Below, one piece after another: positions 52,989 to 64,000 of a stretch of 64,000 nt of DNA. The stretch spans positions 558,001-622,000 of the forward strand of contig JANATF010000010.1 of NCBI GenBank assembly GCA_029449245.1. Reading direction: 5' to 3'. Every line of letters starts with the position of its first letter. Within the stretch, counting starts at the first letter, position 1. This stretch comes from Mortierella alpina (Eukaryota > Mortierellomycota > Mortierellomycetes > Mortierellales > Mortierellaceae). Position numbers and translations under genes: made by a program. The notes beneath the pieces are model-generated. The model did no database searches. It was given only the letters and a program-made list of their open reading frames with translations, and was not told the DNA's origin.

Positions 52989-55900
52989 ATGACCCTCTTG
53001 GTATGATTCCCGGCACTCCTTCATAGCAAAACATCATTACACCAGTTGGATGATCAGAAAAAACTTCATACAGAAATCCATATGGATGCCGGATGCATAT
53101 GCCTGTGGTGTGGATGGCCCCTCCTTGTTCCTTGCGACTCGGACAATGCTCCTGCCGCGAGAAAACGCCATATTGGCAGCTCCACCATCCACCTCACAAT
53201 CTGCTCATACAAAACCAAAGCAATGAGCATGATATGGCCCATAGTGGTGCTAGGACAAAAGAAGGACGCGCGCGCGTCAGACGGCTAGAACAAATATGCC
53301 TTGACACAAGAGTATGCTGACATCTTTCGAACCGTCTCTGGCTTTTTTGTATTAGCCCTCAGAACCGTTGGCTCCCGCCACCACGAACGTGGAATCTAAG
53401 GGCGTCGTCGCCGTGACATCGCAGAAACGCGCTCCGGGGCCACACGCGAACGGAACTGTGTCCCGCGGCAAGGAAAACGACGAGAGTTTGGTGAATGGAG
53501 CCGAGAACAAAGCTAAAATCTCGTCTCTTCCTGTAAGTGCGCCTATCGAGGAGACCATCGATATTGAGAACGTTGACGTGCCTGCTTCTCAAGACGACGA
53601 CGAGACTGCAGAGGAGGGTCGTTCTGTCCGAAAGCGCAAGGCCACGGTACCCTTTGATGAGGACACAGAAATGGACACGGACGAGCTTTTGGAGAAGGAG
53701 GTCAAGACGAAGAAGAAGCCCAGCCCAAAGTCAAAAGCAAGCGGTACAGGTAATGAGGTTGCCACGTCTGTCGTTATTCCAAAGAAGACAACCAAGAAGC
53801 CTTCGCACTCTGCATTCAGCGACGACGAAGACTCGCGTGGTACGTAGAGTTGCGCACCGCGTGGCAAACCATGAGGCATCTCGATAACTCCCAGAGACTA
53901 ATTTACGGCGACCTCATACTCGATACCAATGATAACATAGGCGCAAGTCAAGAGGGAACCATCCTGTCGAAGTTCAAGCGTGTCCCAAAGTCAAAAGTTC
54001 CATATGTGAAGGTATTGACAATCAGACTTGCTGTGATGGAGTGAAATCAGTCGTTGCCTGGTGAGGAGAGGCTCGTTTGCTAAAGGCAGGTTGTTCGCGC
54101 ACTGACTCCACACCCCTTGATAGCCTGAGAACCCTCTGGACTTCAACCCGAGCTATGTCTACAGCCTTGCACGCCAGTATCCTGATAACCATTGGAAGCA
54201 CCATGCCGAGAGCAAGTCCGGCATGATTAACAAGATCAGTGAAGATCATCCTCTTCAGCTAGTGGACTGCAATCTCCACGACCAAGCTCCTATCACAGGC
54301 ATGGTGCTCTCCCCGGATGGTACTATGCTCGTGACGTTCTGCAACCTTGGGTCAGCTCGGGTCTGGAGCCTAGAAGACTATTCGCTTTTGACAACGCTAC
54401 GAGATGCCAAGGTAAGCAAACTAGTGATTAGATTTTTGTGGGTTGGTGCATTGCAGCCAAGAATCATAGTATTGACTGGATCCATACCTCATGTCTGCTT
54501 TAACAGGAGGAGCATATCGATGAGTTCTATGTGGGAGCGTTTGTCCCTGACCAGACAAAAATCCTTATTGGAGGCAAGCTCAAAGACCGCAACAACTGGT
54601 CTGAGGCGGATGAGGATAACAACATCCTTCCTTGCCCATTAAAGCTGTTTGATATCCTGTCGGGTGAAGTCGTGTCCCGACTCGACGGGCACGCTGAGGA
54701 GCTGCTCTGTGTAAAGAAGGTGCACTTCAAGGGTGAAAATTACTTCCTTAGCGGAAGTCAGGATGGCTATTTGAACAAGTGGCATATGAGTGCAGACTGG
54801 ACGTAAGTAAAAAAACATTCTGGAACACGCGCCAATACGACAAGATAGAACCCAGTCAAGGATTAACACTCCTTACTCTGCTCTTATCTCTGGATAGGAC
54901 GCTGAACTCGATGGTGCAAATGGAGGATGGAATCACCTGCATGGCCTTCACAGTGTCGTTCGTCCCAAATACTGGCAACAAGTACTTCCTTGCTGCAGCG
55001 GACGAAAACCTTCGACTCTACGATTTTGAAAATGCGGCTGTAAGGATACTGTTTGATGAAACTGACATGTGTTGCAACTGCTATGACTAGAAGTGCTTAA
55101 CATGAACCAATGCTCTTTGACCATTTTCACTCATAGTTGCTGCAAACGTTTGAAAACATGTACTCCTCATACTGCGACTGCGGAAAGTTCATCCAACCTG
55201 TTGACTTCCCCATGCCTCCACCTGTTCCCGAGGAGTCACAAACGGAGACAACAGAAGAACTGACAGAGTCCAGCATCAAAAAGGGCAAGATGAAAGCAGA
55301 GGCACCCGTTGCTGTCGCAAAGCCTCAGCAATTTGCGTACTTTATATCTCGGGGAGTCGAGCTGTTGGATTCTGAAGAGAGGATGATTGGTAATGCTTGG
55401 CGATATCACCCACAGACTCCACCCGTCCTGTATAGCCAGTCCGTGTAGCTGACTCTCATTTTCTCATTGTCACACTAGCCAAGGATTATAACTCATGCAC
55501 TCTGCACAAGTTGATCTATCCCGATACCAAGGGCGGCAAATGGTACCTCAGCGAAGTAAAGCGGTTCCAGGATGAAGAGTAAGTGTTCATTTCGTAGTTC
55601 TTACTATTGCTGCTCGCAACTGCCGTCAAGTAACGAGTTGTCACCGTCACTTTACCTAACACAAATTCAATCTCTCGCGCTACGATTTTCAAGGTACTTT
55701 TCTAACGCGTGGTTGATCAAGATTTCATCCAATGGGCGGTATCTGATGGCTCCTACCTGCACCGGCGAGGTTTTTATTTACAATCTGAAGACAGGACAAG
55801 TAACAGGAGTTCTCAAGGATCACGAAGGTATGGTTATTTATGGTCCATGACTGTAGCAACCGCGCTCGCGGTATAGGTCACTGCATCTAACTATCGGTCT

Positions 55901-56302
55901 CGTTGGTTACATCACTAGACGTTGAGGTTCGCGATGTCATCTTCCACCCAACCCGGCCGTTGCTGTTCACAAGTGCAGATGGTAAGTGCTATCTTGTTTG
56001 TAAAGCAACAGCCACATCCCCGCAGCATCCCTACAATGTTTGACCGACATGAAGTTGTTCTCTGACTGGCGACTCTATTTGATTTGGTCGATACACTAAT
56101 AGATGGTCAGGTAAAAGTATACACATACAAGAACCAGGAAGACCTTAGCAAGGCCTTGAAAGATTCGGCAGAGACCGAGCGGAAATCCTCTGAGGCAGCA
56201 GCACTGATGTCGGTAGCGACCAATCTCTCGGCTGTTTCTGTGAAAGACGAGGAAGAAAAGGAGGAAGAGATTGTGGAGATTGATGAAGATCTCACAGAGT
56301 GA
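52989..56302 (+). CDS. WD40-repeat protein with acidic, nuclear-type N-terminus
   Basis: Family not identified with certainty. The ATG at 52989 lies in a strong context (GCCACCATGACC); four codons later a 355-bp intron (53001-53355) follows. Exon 2 codes a charged, disordered region with NLS-like sets (RSVRKRKATVPFDED, KTKKKPSPKSK). Later exons code WD40-like blades: PITGMVLSPDGTMLVTF, SARVWSLEDYSLL, FLSGSQDGYLNKWHM, YFLAAADENLRLYDF, LMAPTCTGEVFIYNLKTG, and DVIFHPTRPLLFTSADDGQVKVY. Between them is a Cys-containing stretch (YSSYCDCGKF). The end is acidic (KEEEIVEIDEDLTE) with the stop at 56300-56302. Splice junctions near 53840-53895 are uncertain. A nuclear chromatin role is a guess only. Confidence 0.75.
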
Positions 56303-56573
56303 AGGGTTGGCCTCTGCGTCTTCGAAAGCCCTTGATATCCAAAGCAGCATTATTATCTCTCGCGATGCGCCCTCTATGCAACACAGCTGGTACCAGTAAC
56401 GAGAAAAGCATATTAAACACACCATTGAAAGAGTGATAGATCGTCGGAGAATGCTGTCAATGATCACAGCGCGCGTGTTGTTCTACTTTTGGGCTATTTA
56501 CGGCGGAGATGCCAACCTCTTCCCCAGCATTCAACTCTTTCCTTGTACATCTCACATCCAAGCGTACACACAA

Positions 56574-59402
56574 ATGCCAACAATACCTCTGCCTATCAAG
56601 ACCACCTGGAGCTTTAGACGAACAGCCAATGCAAATGGTACGCTACTTTCAGCTCATAATTACTACGGATCAACACGAACAGCAAGCAATCGAGGACGCT
56701 GCATAGTGATATACTGTTTGTCCATAGACGGATCCTCTCGTCTTTACTGTTTTCCAGGCAAGAAAACCGGTGATCTAGATAGAGCCCATCAATCCTCGTC
56801 CTCGGCATCTTTGAAAGCAGAGCGATCCAATGTCAAGACCAGCAAGTCGAATAGGCACTCTTACAGCTGCGAGAGCCTCCAAGCGCCTGACCGTCCTCCC
56901 AGTCCCATACTAAATGGCCTTCCACTTGCTGTGCCTCCAAAAACGAGCTGTGATCCAGCCTGTAGCAGCCGCCCAAGGGCCACAACATCCGCATCAAAGG
57001 AGCAAGAGTTAATAGAGATACGGCGAGTGCCGTCCTGTCAGGTTGTGTCTGAGGATACCACCCGAGCCTCTGATAATGCTCTCCTGTCCTTCTCAACCGC
57101 GATTGTAGCCGAGATGCTCTCTCCGCCGCAACCACTTCGTTCAGTAGGCCTGCGACAGCAAACGAGCCACCCCGGCTTGGATCCAGAGGGATTATCAGCA
57201 CAGGTGCCGTCGAGCCATCCTCTACTCACATCTTCCGAGCACACTGCTTCGGAGGTTTTGATCACTCGCGATCCTGTGCTCTCCATCGAATCTGAACATC
57301 ATCCTCCAGTGCTTGTGAGGTCTGTCGAGACGCGGCCAGTCGAAGGGGACATTGCGACGCACTTTGGAAATGCAAGCAGTGCTTCAAAGGAGACAGACGC
57401 GCAGACTACCTCCGATGCCGAACTGCCTCACAAAGTCATGCCAGCGCTACCCTGCGATGCAGCTCCATCTCCTTCGGAACTCGTCACGGAGACTCCCACT
57501 ACTTTGTCCGCATTGAGGCCCAGCTCGCTCATAAACGAGCTCCCCTGTGTTGAAAATTCACGCTCGCCCCTTACCACCACCTCGTTAGCATCATCAGCAG
57601 CCCCTCTCTTGTCTCAGAGCAACCTCTCTTCCGACCATAGCCCATCTAGAATCCGCACACGCCAGCTAAAGCACTCATCCAAGCTTCAGCAGCTTTCTGA
57701 ACGCCCAAAGCCCCACCTTCCAGGTCAGCCTTCATGGCAGGGACCGATCACTTCACGGCACGCTGGCCGGAACGTCAGCCAGAGTGTGGAACCATGTTCG
57801 CCAGACTCTCGCACCTCCGGGGCCACTGGCTCATATATGACGGATGCTGCAACCGTCGTGAGACGTCTTTTCAACAACCCGCTCTACTCTGACTTGGCCC
57901 TGTCTGTAGACGAAACGACCTTCCGGGTGCATCGCGGTATCCTTGCCGAGCACTGTGCCTACTTTCGGAAGCTATTTGACAACGCGCGGTCTCGAAACCC
58001 GACTACAGAGATCAAGCGAGTGGACTGCACGTTCAAGCCTGTTGCCGTTGAGACAGCCCGCCAGGTGAAGATTGCAAGGGCCAAGAAGGGCGGCCACGGA
58101 AAGAAGGTTGAGGAGACATCTCCATCTCGAGGACGTGAAGAGGACAACGGTGGATCGGAATTCACAAGTGGTGGTGGTAGCAAGATGGGTCGGCGAGACA
58201 TGCCAGTCATTAGCAGCGAGGGTGATACTAAGGACACTATCAGCAACACTCTCTCGTTCGCAGAGACTCGTGTGAACGCAGATACGACGGCGAAGGAGTC
58301 AGGATCGTTATTGTCCGATGGCTCGAGCTCTTGGCACAGTGACGAAAGTCTGCGCGATGTACCGCCTTCATCATCATCATCCAGGTCGAGCACAGAGAAT
58401 CTCAAGGAAGGCACGGTTTCTGAACCCTTGTCAGCGACAGAGACCTTCACTGCGATGTTTGTGAGCGACGAAAGAAGCATGGGCTACACTTCACACCATT
58501 TCGCGTTGTTTCTGCAGCAACTTTATGGCATCCTCGAGCCCTTTGAACTTGACTTGGCTGATCTTTTACCAGTCCTCCGGATCGCCTACCTGTACGGTGT
58601 GCCTGGGCTAGTCGCTGTACTCGCAGACCAAATCTTTGACAGCCTCCGACTGTCGGTAGACACCTGGCCTGCAGCGATCCGATTTGCTGACCGTTATCAA
58701 CTACAGGACATCCGTCGCCGCGCGCTCGAGTATGCGAGCGCTGACAAGAGCCTGTGGAACCTCGCGGTCGAGATGCTGAGTCTGGAGGACTTTAAGGTCT
58801 TTTTGAGGTGCATAGGTCAAGCAGGCGTTGGGAGGGATTACAAGGCAGAGGACCTGAGGGGCGTGAAGGAGGAATTGTTGATGATGTTCTTGCTGGTCCA
58901 TTATCAAGAGGCTACAACAACCGTGTCCCCCTCGTCATCTCCTGTCCAGGCGACATCTCATTCCTCCTCCTCCTCCTCCTCCTCCTCCTCGTCCCCTTCT
59001 CGAGCTCCGGTCGGCTATCTTAGCGATGATCCTAGCCTCGCTCGCCGGGACTATGGAAGCAGCGAAGGTCTTGAGCCAGTGCGCCAATGCTCCCGCGAAA
59101 AAAGTAACTCGTCTAGGATCCGACAGCAGCTACTGCAGCAACGGCCAGCGTTGATGAAAAGGGTAGTTTCGCGGTCACCGTCACTTCGGACTAGATTCAG
59201 TAGCGAGCTGGTCCGGTTGTCGGATCAGGCGGGTCCAAGAATGCTTGACCTGAACATGGCTGCGGTGGGACGACTCGAGCAAAGTCCATGCGCATCGGTG
59301 GCAGATCCTGCACCAATGGATAAAGCAGGCAACGCGACATCATGGATGCGTGGATTGAAGCGCGAATGTGGATGGGATGGCAGGCTCTCGTACTTGGACT
59401 AG
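56574..59402 (+). CDS. BTB/POZ-domain protein with a large insert
   Basis: The likely start is the ATG at 56574 (MPTIPLPIKTTWSF). A probable 120-bp intron (56638-56757, GTACGC to TTCCAG) gives NG-KKTGDLD. The frame is open through it, so a start further up (56433) is also readable but less likely. Residues to about 420 are Ser/Pro-rich and disordered. The BTB core begins with NPLYSDLALSVDETTFRVHRG and ILAEHCAYFRKLFDN, is then broken by about 170 residues of charged, disordered insert, and resumes at TAMFVSDERSMGYTSHHFALF. A BACK-like helical part follows (DLLPVLRIAYLYGVPGLV ... AIRFADRYQLQDIRRRALE). A Ser run from TCC repeats (about 58961-58990) and a Gln-containing tail close it. Such proteins often recruit substrates to Cullin-3; that role is not shown here. 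Confidence 0.78.
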   Translation: MPTIPLPIKTTWSFRRTANANGTLLSAHNYYGSTRTASNRGRCIVIYCLSIDGSSRLYCFPGKKTGDLDRAHQSSSSASLKAERSNVKTSKSNRHSYSCESLQAPDRPPSPILNGLPLAVPPKTSCDPACSSRPRATTSASKEQELIEIRRVPSCQVVSEDTTRASDNALLSFSTAIVAEMLSPPQPLRSVGLRQQTSHPGLDPEGLSAQVPSSHPLLTSSEHTASEVLITRDPVLSIESEHHPPVLVRSVETRPVEGDIATHFGNASSASKETDAQTTSDAELPHKVMPALPCDAAPSPSELVTETPTTLSALRPSSLINELPCVENSRSPLTTTSLASSAAPLLSQSNLSSDHSPSRIRTRQLKHSSKLQQLSERPKPHLPGQPSWQGPITSRHAGRNVSQSVEPCSPDSRTSGATGSYMTDAATVVRRLFNNPLYSDLALSVDETTFRVHRGILAEHCAYFRKLFDNARSRNPTTEIKRVDCTFKPVAVETARQVKIARAKKGGHGKKVEETSPSRGREEDNGGSEFTSGGGSKMGRRDMPVISSEGDTKDTISNTLSFAETRVNADTTAKESGSLLSDGSSSWHSDESLRDVPPSSSSSRSSTENLKEGTVSEPLSATETFTAMFVSDERSMGYTSHHFALFLQQLYGILEPFELDLADLLPVLRIAYLYGVPGLVAVLADQIFDSLRLSVDTWPAAIRFADRYQLQDIRRRALEYASADKSLWNLAVEMLSLEDFKVFLRCIGQAGVGRDYKAEDLRGVKEELLMMFLLVHYQEATTTVSPSSSPVQATSHSSSSSSSSSSSPSRAPVGYLSDDPSLARRDYGSSEGLEPVRQCSREKSNSSRIRQQLLQQRPALMKRVVSRSPSLRTRFSSELVRLSDQAGPRMLDLNMAAVGRLEQSPCASVADPAPMDKAGNATSWMRGLKRECGWDGRLSYLD

Positions 59403-59447
59403 GATTTTATACACCAACTATTCTTTTGTCAAGCAACGCAATCTTTC

Positions 59448-60174
59448 CTAGAAACTCAGTCTTGAATCCAAAAAGTTTGCAAAGCGCGTTGGGTCTGGCT
59501 CTGGGAATGGTGTTAATGAGTCGTATTCTCTGGCTTTCAAGGTTTCTTCAAGACGCCTAGTGGAAATTGAAAGGGCAGATGATGAAGAAGGAGGAGGGGG
59601 TGTGAGGTTGAGAAAGAGGTGAAGTTGTGGACGCGACTGAGGGGTCAACAACATTTCTTTATCTTGCACGTACGAGACACTTGTGCAGACTAGGTGGTTT
59701 TGTTCATGCAACGCTGACCCGAGTTCCTGTTGGTGGTTGTCCATCAAATCCTCATTGACGACGACGATCAACTTCTTCTTTAGCCGGAGAGCCTCCAGGA
59801 TGGATCCTGACCCTGAGCCGCGGAGAACATTTACGAAATATGAGTATGGTGCCGACGTTCTTCTCTCTGGATATGGCTGTCTGTGACAACACAAAGGAGG
59901 AAAGAGGAGAGAGTGATATACCTGCATGGCTGATAATGAGATCAGCATTCTCCATGTCCTGTTGCAGCGACGACTTGTAGCTGTAGGATGCGAGGTGTGC
60001 TTGCTCGGGCGGAGTTGCGGATGGGTGGGGTGGGATGGGGCTCTTGCCATGCTGCAATGTGAGATGAGTGTAGCCGAGCTGATGCAGCAGGTGCAGGAAG
60101 GAAGGGGATGAGGCTGCGGCGACTAGCTTGTCGAAGCGCGTTGATCCCACGGTGACAAAGACATTGCGGGCCAT
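59448..60174 (-). CDS. ALG13: UDP-GlcNAc transferase subunit Alg13
   Basis: Catalytic subunit of the UDP-N-acetylglucosamine transferase that adds the second GlcNAc to dolichol-PP-GlcNAc at the ER surface; it docks on membrane-bound Alg14. The start ATG is at 60172-60174 (MARNVFVTVGSTRFDKLV, the typical Alg13 opening). An intron at 59813-59921 restores the conserved SHAGSGSILEALR stretch, then KKLIVVVNEDLMDNHQQEL and a Pro/Ser-rich insert. The stop at 59448-59450 lies only 45 bp from the stop of the convergent BTB gene. Length about 205 residues, usual for fungal Alg13. Confidence 0.93.
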
Positions 60175-60499
60175 GGGGCAAAGAGGTCGAGTGAAGAGCG
60201 AAAGAAAAAGAAAAAAGTGAACGCGGCGCATGCTCGCACGTCGTTATGAGGAAGCGCCACCAATGATTTTTTTTATTGTATTTCAGTGCCTGCCAACACA
60301 CACACGCGCTCTTCACAAACAACAAACACCCTTTCTTTCCTTTCTTCCGCGTCTATTCTTCTTCCTCTTCTTCTTCGTCTTCTTCTTCTCTACACACACA
60401 CACATACACTCACACACACACTCAACCACGGATACCCCCCCCCCCCCCCCCCTCTCCCTCCCTCTAACTCTCTTTGCGTTGCACAGTTCCATCTTTCGG
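60175..60499. promoter_or_regulatory. Divergent promoter of ALG13 and RMI1 with CA, TTC and C18 tracts
   Basis: A 325-bp bidirectional space. It contains a TTC/TTCTTC run (about 60340-60390), a CA-rich repeat (about 60392-60425) and eighteen C in a row at 60435-60452, about 50 bp before the RMI1 ATG. Confidence 0.6.
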
Positions 60500-63400
60500 A
60501 TGGCCAACGATGACCTCCTCGTCCGAAACGCCATTCAGCGTCTAGGGGTCAACGCCTCCGTCGAATGGACCCGCCAATGCATCGCCTTTCATCGGACCCT
60601 GCACGCCGCCAATTCCACCACAGCTTCCGAAGGCGACATTGCGCAGTTTGCCTGGGACATGTACCTCCTCGCAGACTTTAGGATTCTAGATCCCAAACCC
60701 ATGCTTCCCAGCTCCATCGCGACCCCTCATAAGCAGCACCTGTTCAAAGACGTGGGCGGCGCAGGTGGAGGAGGCGTGGTCCTGCAGATCCTTGAGATCC
60801 AAGATATCGGCATCAGCTCCCTCAAGATGCTCGAGGCCTGTGAGGCGGTGGGCGTTGCAGGAGATCAACCGGGCGGGTTCCTGGTCGAGAAGACGCTGCC
60901 CAGGGGGATGATCAGCTTGGAAGTAACGGACGGGGTCAGGAAGATGAATGCCATTTTGATGGAGCCGATCGCTGGGATAGCAATGGAGATGAAGCTAGGC
61001 GCCAAGGTACAATAGCAGGCACAAGCTATTTGAGAGAACCTCGTCAATATGCAGTTCGGCTTTACTTACAATTATTTTGATGTATGTTTAGCTAAGAGTG
61101 CGGGATGCCGAGGTTCGACATGGAGTGCTTCAACTATTCCGAAGCAACACCACTCTCCTGGGAGGCGAAGTTGCCTCCATGAATCAGCATCCGAGGCGAC
61201 TGACGATCATGAACCAGATGAAGAAACGGCTAGGGTACGTGTTGGAATCAACTAGGCATCATCTTGAGGCTGAATCTCAAAACCATGGACACGCTTTTTC
61301 TCAACTGTTTGCTTCTTGTATAATAGTTTACCGTTGGATCCGATGCCAACAACAAGCAGCGACTCGTCGCCTGCATCGGAAACGCAGGTGATAGCAAGGC
61401 CCACCCTACATAGCACAGCACCAAGCTTTGGAACCAACAGCGGTCTAAACATCGGCAGTAACACGACCAGCGGCGCATCTTTCAACTCTGGCTGGAGGAA
61501 TCCACAGTCTGCTGTAAGCTCCCTTGACGGAGTACCGTCCATCACTACCCTGCCTAAACCACAGCAGAGGAATCCCTTCATTGCACCGAAGGAAAGTGAG
61601 ACACGGCCGCAGATTCACCACCTGTCCAAACTGACCCGCCACTCAAGATCGCCTCCACCACCACCGTTGCAGTCCAAGTCTAACGAACATCAGGAAGAAA
61701 TGGATTCATATCGCCAAATGCAGAGGGATCAGGAGCCGCAGTGGGACCTGATGCAGGACTTTGAGCTGGATGACACTGGTCTAGACGGCCACGCGGACTG
61801 GGAGGTCATGTCCCAGCTATCAATAGACGGTTCAAATAAGCACAAGGAGAAGAGCATAGAACGAGACAGTCCACCGTTGATCGCGACCAAGTCACCCGCC
61901 AAGCGTGGCCTACTCACCCGCCGTACAACAAGTCTGAGATCACCACACTCGCAACATCAAAAGAGTCAACAGCAACTGCTTGAAAAGTCAAGGGGCGGCT
62001 CTTGGGAGGTGGAGACCAACCCGTTCCTGGATGATGCTCGAACGCAAAAGAGGAGTCGGAGCATTGAAACTAATGACGCAGAGAAACCCCACCGTGGCGT
62101 CGCTGGATCGTATTACCTTGATCACTTTAATCTCAGTCGTGGATCATCTCCTTTGAGTGGTAGTCCAAGGGCACATTCCAAAAAGAGACCATTGCCATTG
62201 AGCCCTCTGAAGGCGAAAGCTCATCTCAAGCTGGACTTGGAGACGGATCATGACTTTGATTTCCAGGTCGACGATTCCTATACAGCCGATATGAGAATTG
62301 AGAACGGACTGGACGACGATTATGGATTGCCACCACCGCCACCGAACTTTGACCATGGTTTGACAGGGCATGATGACGAGTCGCACAAGAACACTACAGA
62401 ATGGGAAGATGATAGAGGCAAGGAGGCGGGAAAGAAGAGACGGGTCTCGCCTGAACGTGAATCGACAGATCAGGATCTCTACTCCAACAGACGGCGATCT
62501 CGGTCCTTTTCAACGTCGCACTGGATTGAGGAGGATGTCAAACTTGAGGTCAAAGTCGAGAAGGACAGCAAGTGCTACAACGATACCTTTGGCGTTCAGA
62601 ATCTTGCTACTGCGGTGAAATCGGAAAAAGATGCGACTACTCTGCAGCAATTCAGGCAGGACCAGATCGATGATATTTCCTCGAGGGTGCGTCCAGTGTC
62701 CCCAGAGCTGCCGAACCCAAAGATCAAAGCAGAGCCAGTGAAATCAAAGGAAGTACAAGGAGCATTCAACAGTGCAGTCATTGACTTGTCGTCTGACGAA
62801 GATGGTCAAGACGACAATGAAGGTGCTATAGCAACAGCATCAAGTCGGGATCACGACGTTCTAGGATTGGACATTCATCCCATTAAGATCAAGGCAGACC
62901 CAGAACAGAGTGCCTTTCTTTCGCGGACGAAAATACCCATCGCCTCAGTGCCCACTCCCTCAGCGCGGCGGTCAATGTCTCGATCAAACAGTGTACAATC
63001 CGTAGGCCAGGCAACCGAACCCTTGGCTTATGTGAAAAAGGAGGAGACTTTGCTCGAATTCGACTTTGAAGATGGCGACGATTTCGGCGGGCTAGTAGAA
63101 AGAACGCGTTTGATACCTGAAGTTGAACTGGACCATGTCAAGAGCCATGTCTTGAACAAAGAAGAGGTCAAAGCAAGAGTAAGAGTAGCGCCGTGATATT
63201 TTTTATCGATCACGATTGCTTGGACGTGCAGTTGATGTCTAACCATATTTGTTTCTGCATCTCTAAGGCGCGTGTTCATAAACTTGGCAAGTTTTCGCTT
63301 ACCACCCAAGCAGTCTCCATTCCTATCCTCCTGCTACCCGCCAAGGCAGCAAAAGGTTATGGTTTAACACCGGACGAATCGCCGACCAAAACAATACTGG

Positions 63401-63760
63401 AAGCGGTGCTTGAGCAGAGTGTGGTCGAGACTTTTACAGAGCTCTCTCTGAGCGAGTTCAGGGACCTTTTGCGTTTTAAACACGAGAACAAGGTCAGAGA
63501 GGTAAGCAAGAGCAAATAATGCCTTTGCCAGCATTCATCCCCCATCTCTGTTTGCGTATACCTTGTGCATATGTCTGCCCTTGAAAGGTGTTAACGGCAG
63601 GAAATGAATCCTCTCCATGTTATGGTTGCGCTACTAGGCAGTGGCCAAGCTAAGAACACGGTTAGGCAAGGCAGACACGGTCGAGTGCCAGTTCAGAGGG
63701 ATGCGCAGCGGCATTGTTGTGATCCGGGATCTCAAGATCTTGACAGAGAAGCGCCATTAG
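60500..63760 (+). CDS. RMI1: RecQ-mediated genome instability protein 1 (Rmi1)
   Basis: Scaffold of the RecQ helicase-topoisomerase III complex that dissolves double Holliday junctions. Exons by eye: 60500-61006, 61092-61234, a long exon from 61327 to about 63186, one from 63271 to 63501, and the last from about 63637 to the TAG at 63758-63760. The N-terminus (MANDDLLVRNAIQRLGV, then WTRQCIAFHR) has the helical and OB1 parts (VLQILEIQDIGISSLKMLE, LEVTDGVRKMNAILMEPI), followed by LRVRDAEVRHGVLQL. A long charged, disordered middle comes next. The C-terminal domain (KARARVHKLGKFSLTTQAV ... FRDLLRFKHENKVRE, GIVVIRDLKIL) resembles the OB2 domain of animal RMI1, which budding yeast lacks. All joins checked keep frame. 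Confidence 0.86.
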
Positions 63761-64000
63761 AAAGTCAGCCCTTTGATACCCAGTCTATACATGTTTTTTT
63801 TATCAAACCGAGGGCAACTTTGACACCTTTTGTGGAAGCGGGCGTGGTGATTTCTGTATAGGTGTTTGTGGGTGTGTTTGTCAGCGAGGTACGACTGACG
63901 AATATTTTGCGGGTCGCGCGCACGAGCCGCACTTCTGTATACACCACTTTGAGATGAAATATTCTCTCACAAGGGCAGCGAGAATGATGAATCCATTATA
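63761..64000. other. End of window, nothing recognised
   Basis: About 240 bp after RMI1. T-run near 63796; no coding frame with family resemblance. Confidence 0.4.

Noticed and set aside
1615-63760. A functional cluster linking MCMDC2 and RMI1
   Set aside because: They are nearly 55 kb apart with many unrelated genes between; co-location in one window is most likely chance.
1-64000. tRNA, rRNA or origin sequences
   Set aside because: None was recognised by eye; a covariance-model scan would be needed to exclude a tRNA.

Overview
This window is nuclear DNA from a fungus, most likely an early-diverging one (Mucoromycota, probably the Mortierella group). The evidence is small GT-AG introns (mostly about 60-170 bp) in most genes, short intergenic spaces, fungal family members (a Cla4-type kinase, Alg13, the mitochondrial SAM carrier, Sqs1), a large intronless NACHT/WD40 family, and an MCMDC2-like meiotic gene that the familiar yeasts and moulds lack. 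The lineage is an inference; no rRNA or tRNA gene was seen to anchor it.

Layout. 0-6.1 kb: an unknown gene and a many-exon MCMDC2 homologue. 6.6-12.7 kb: Sqs1 (R3H/G-patch) on the minus strand, divergent from a degenerate long-chain acyl-CoA synthetase-like gene. 12.7-15.1 kb: a long gene-free stretch with simple repeats. 15.1-22.2 kb: a large RasGAP with BAR-like, two PH-like, C2 and RasGAP parts. 22.5-41.4 kb: an accessory block with two tandem, nearly identical, intronless genes encoding an NLR-like protein (helical/ARM-like region, NACHT ATPase, pentapeptide repeats, 14 WD40 blades). The first copy is split by a complete 7,201-bp Ty3/Gypsy chromovirus with 235-bp LTRs and a CATCC target duplication. 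41.6-63.8 kb: a dense housekeeping block with a degenerate CDF zinc transporter, the mitochondrial SAM carrier, a HINT-type HIT protein, a rhodanese, a Cla4-type PAK kinase, an unknown WD40 protein, a BTB protein, ALG13 and RMI1.

The most interesting part is the NLR-like tandem pair. Its 126-bp WD40-coding units are strongly homogenised, including a 250-bp block repeated exactly seven units apart. The retrotransposon sits exactly between the first and second blade. Its LTR supplies an immediate stop to the upstream half and an in-frame ATG to the downstream WD40 half. The retrotransposon also carries an extra, unexplained third ORF. Elsewhere, MCMDC2 and an RMI1 with an animal-like C-terminal OB domain suggest that this lineage keeps recombination factors reduced in model fungi.

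Exon boundaries were read by eye from splice signals and reading frame. Start and stop codons are firmer than some internal junctions.
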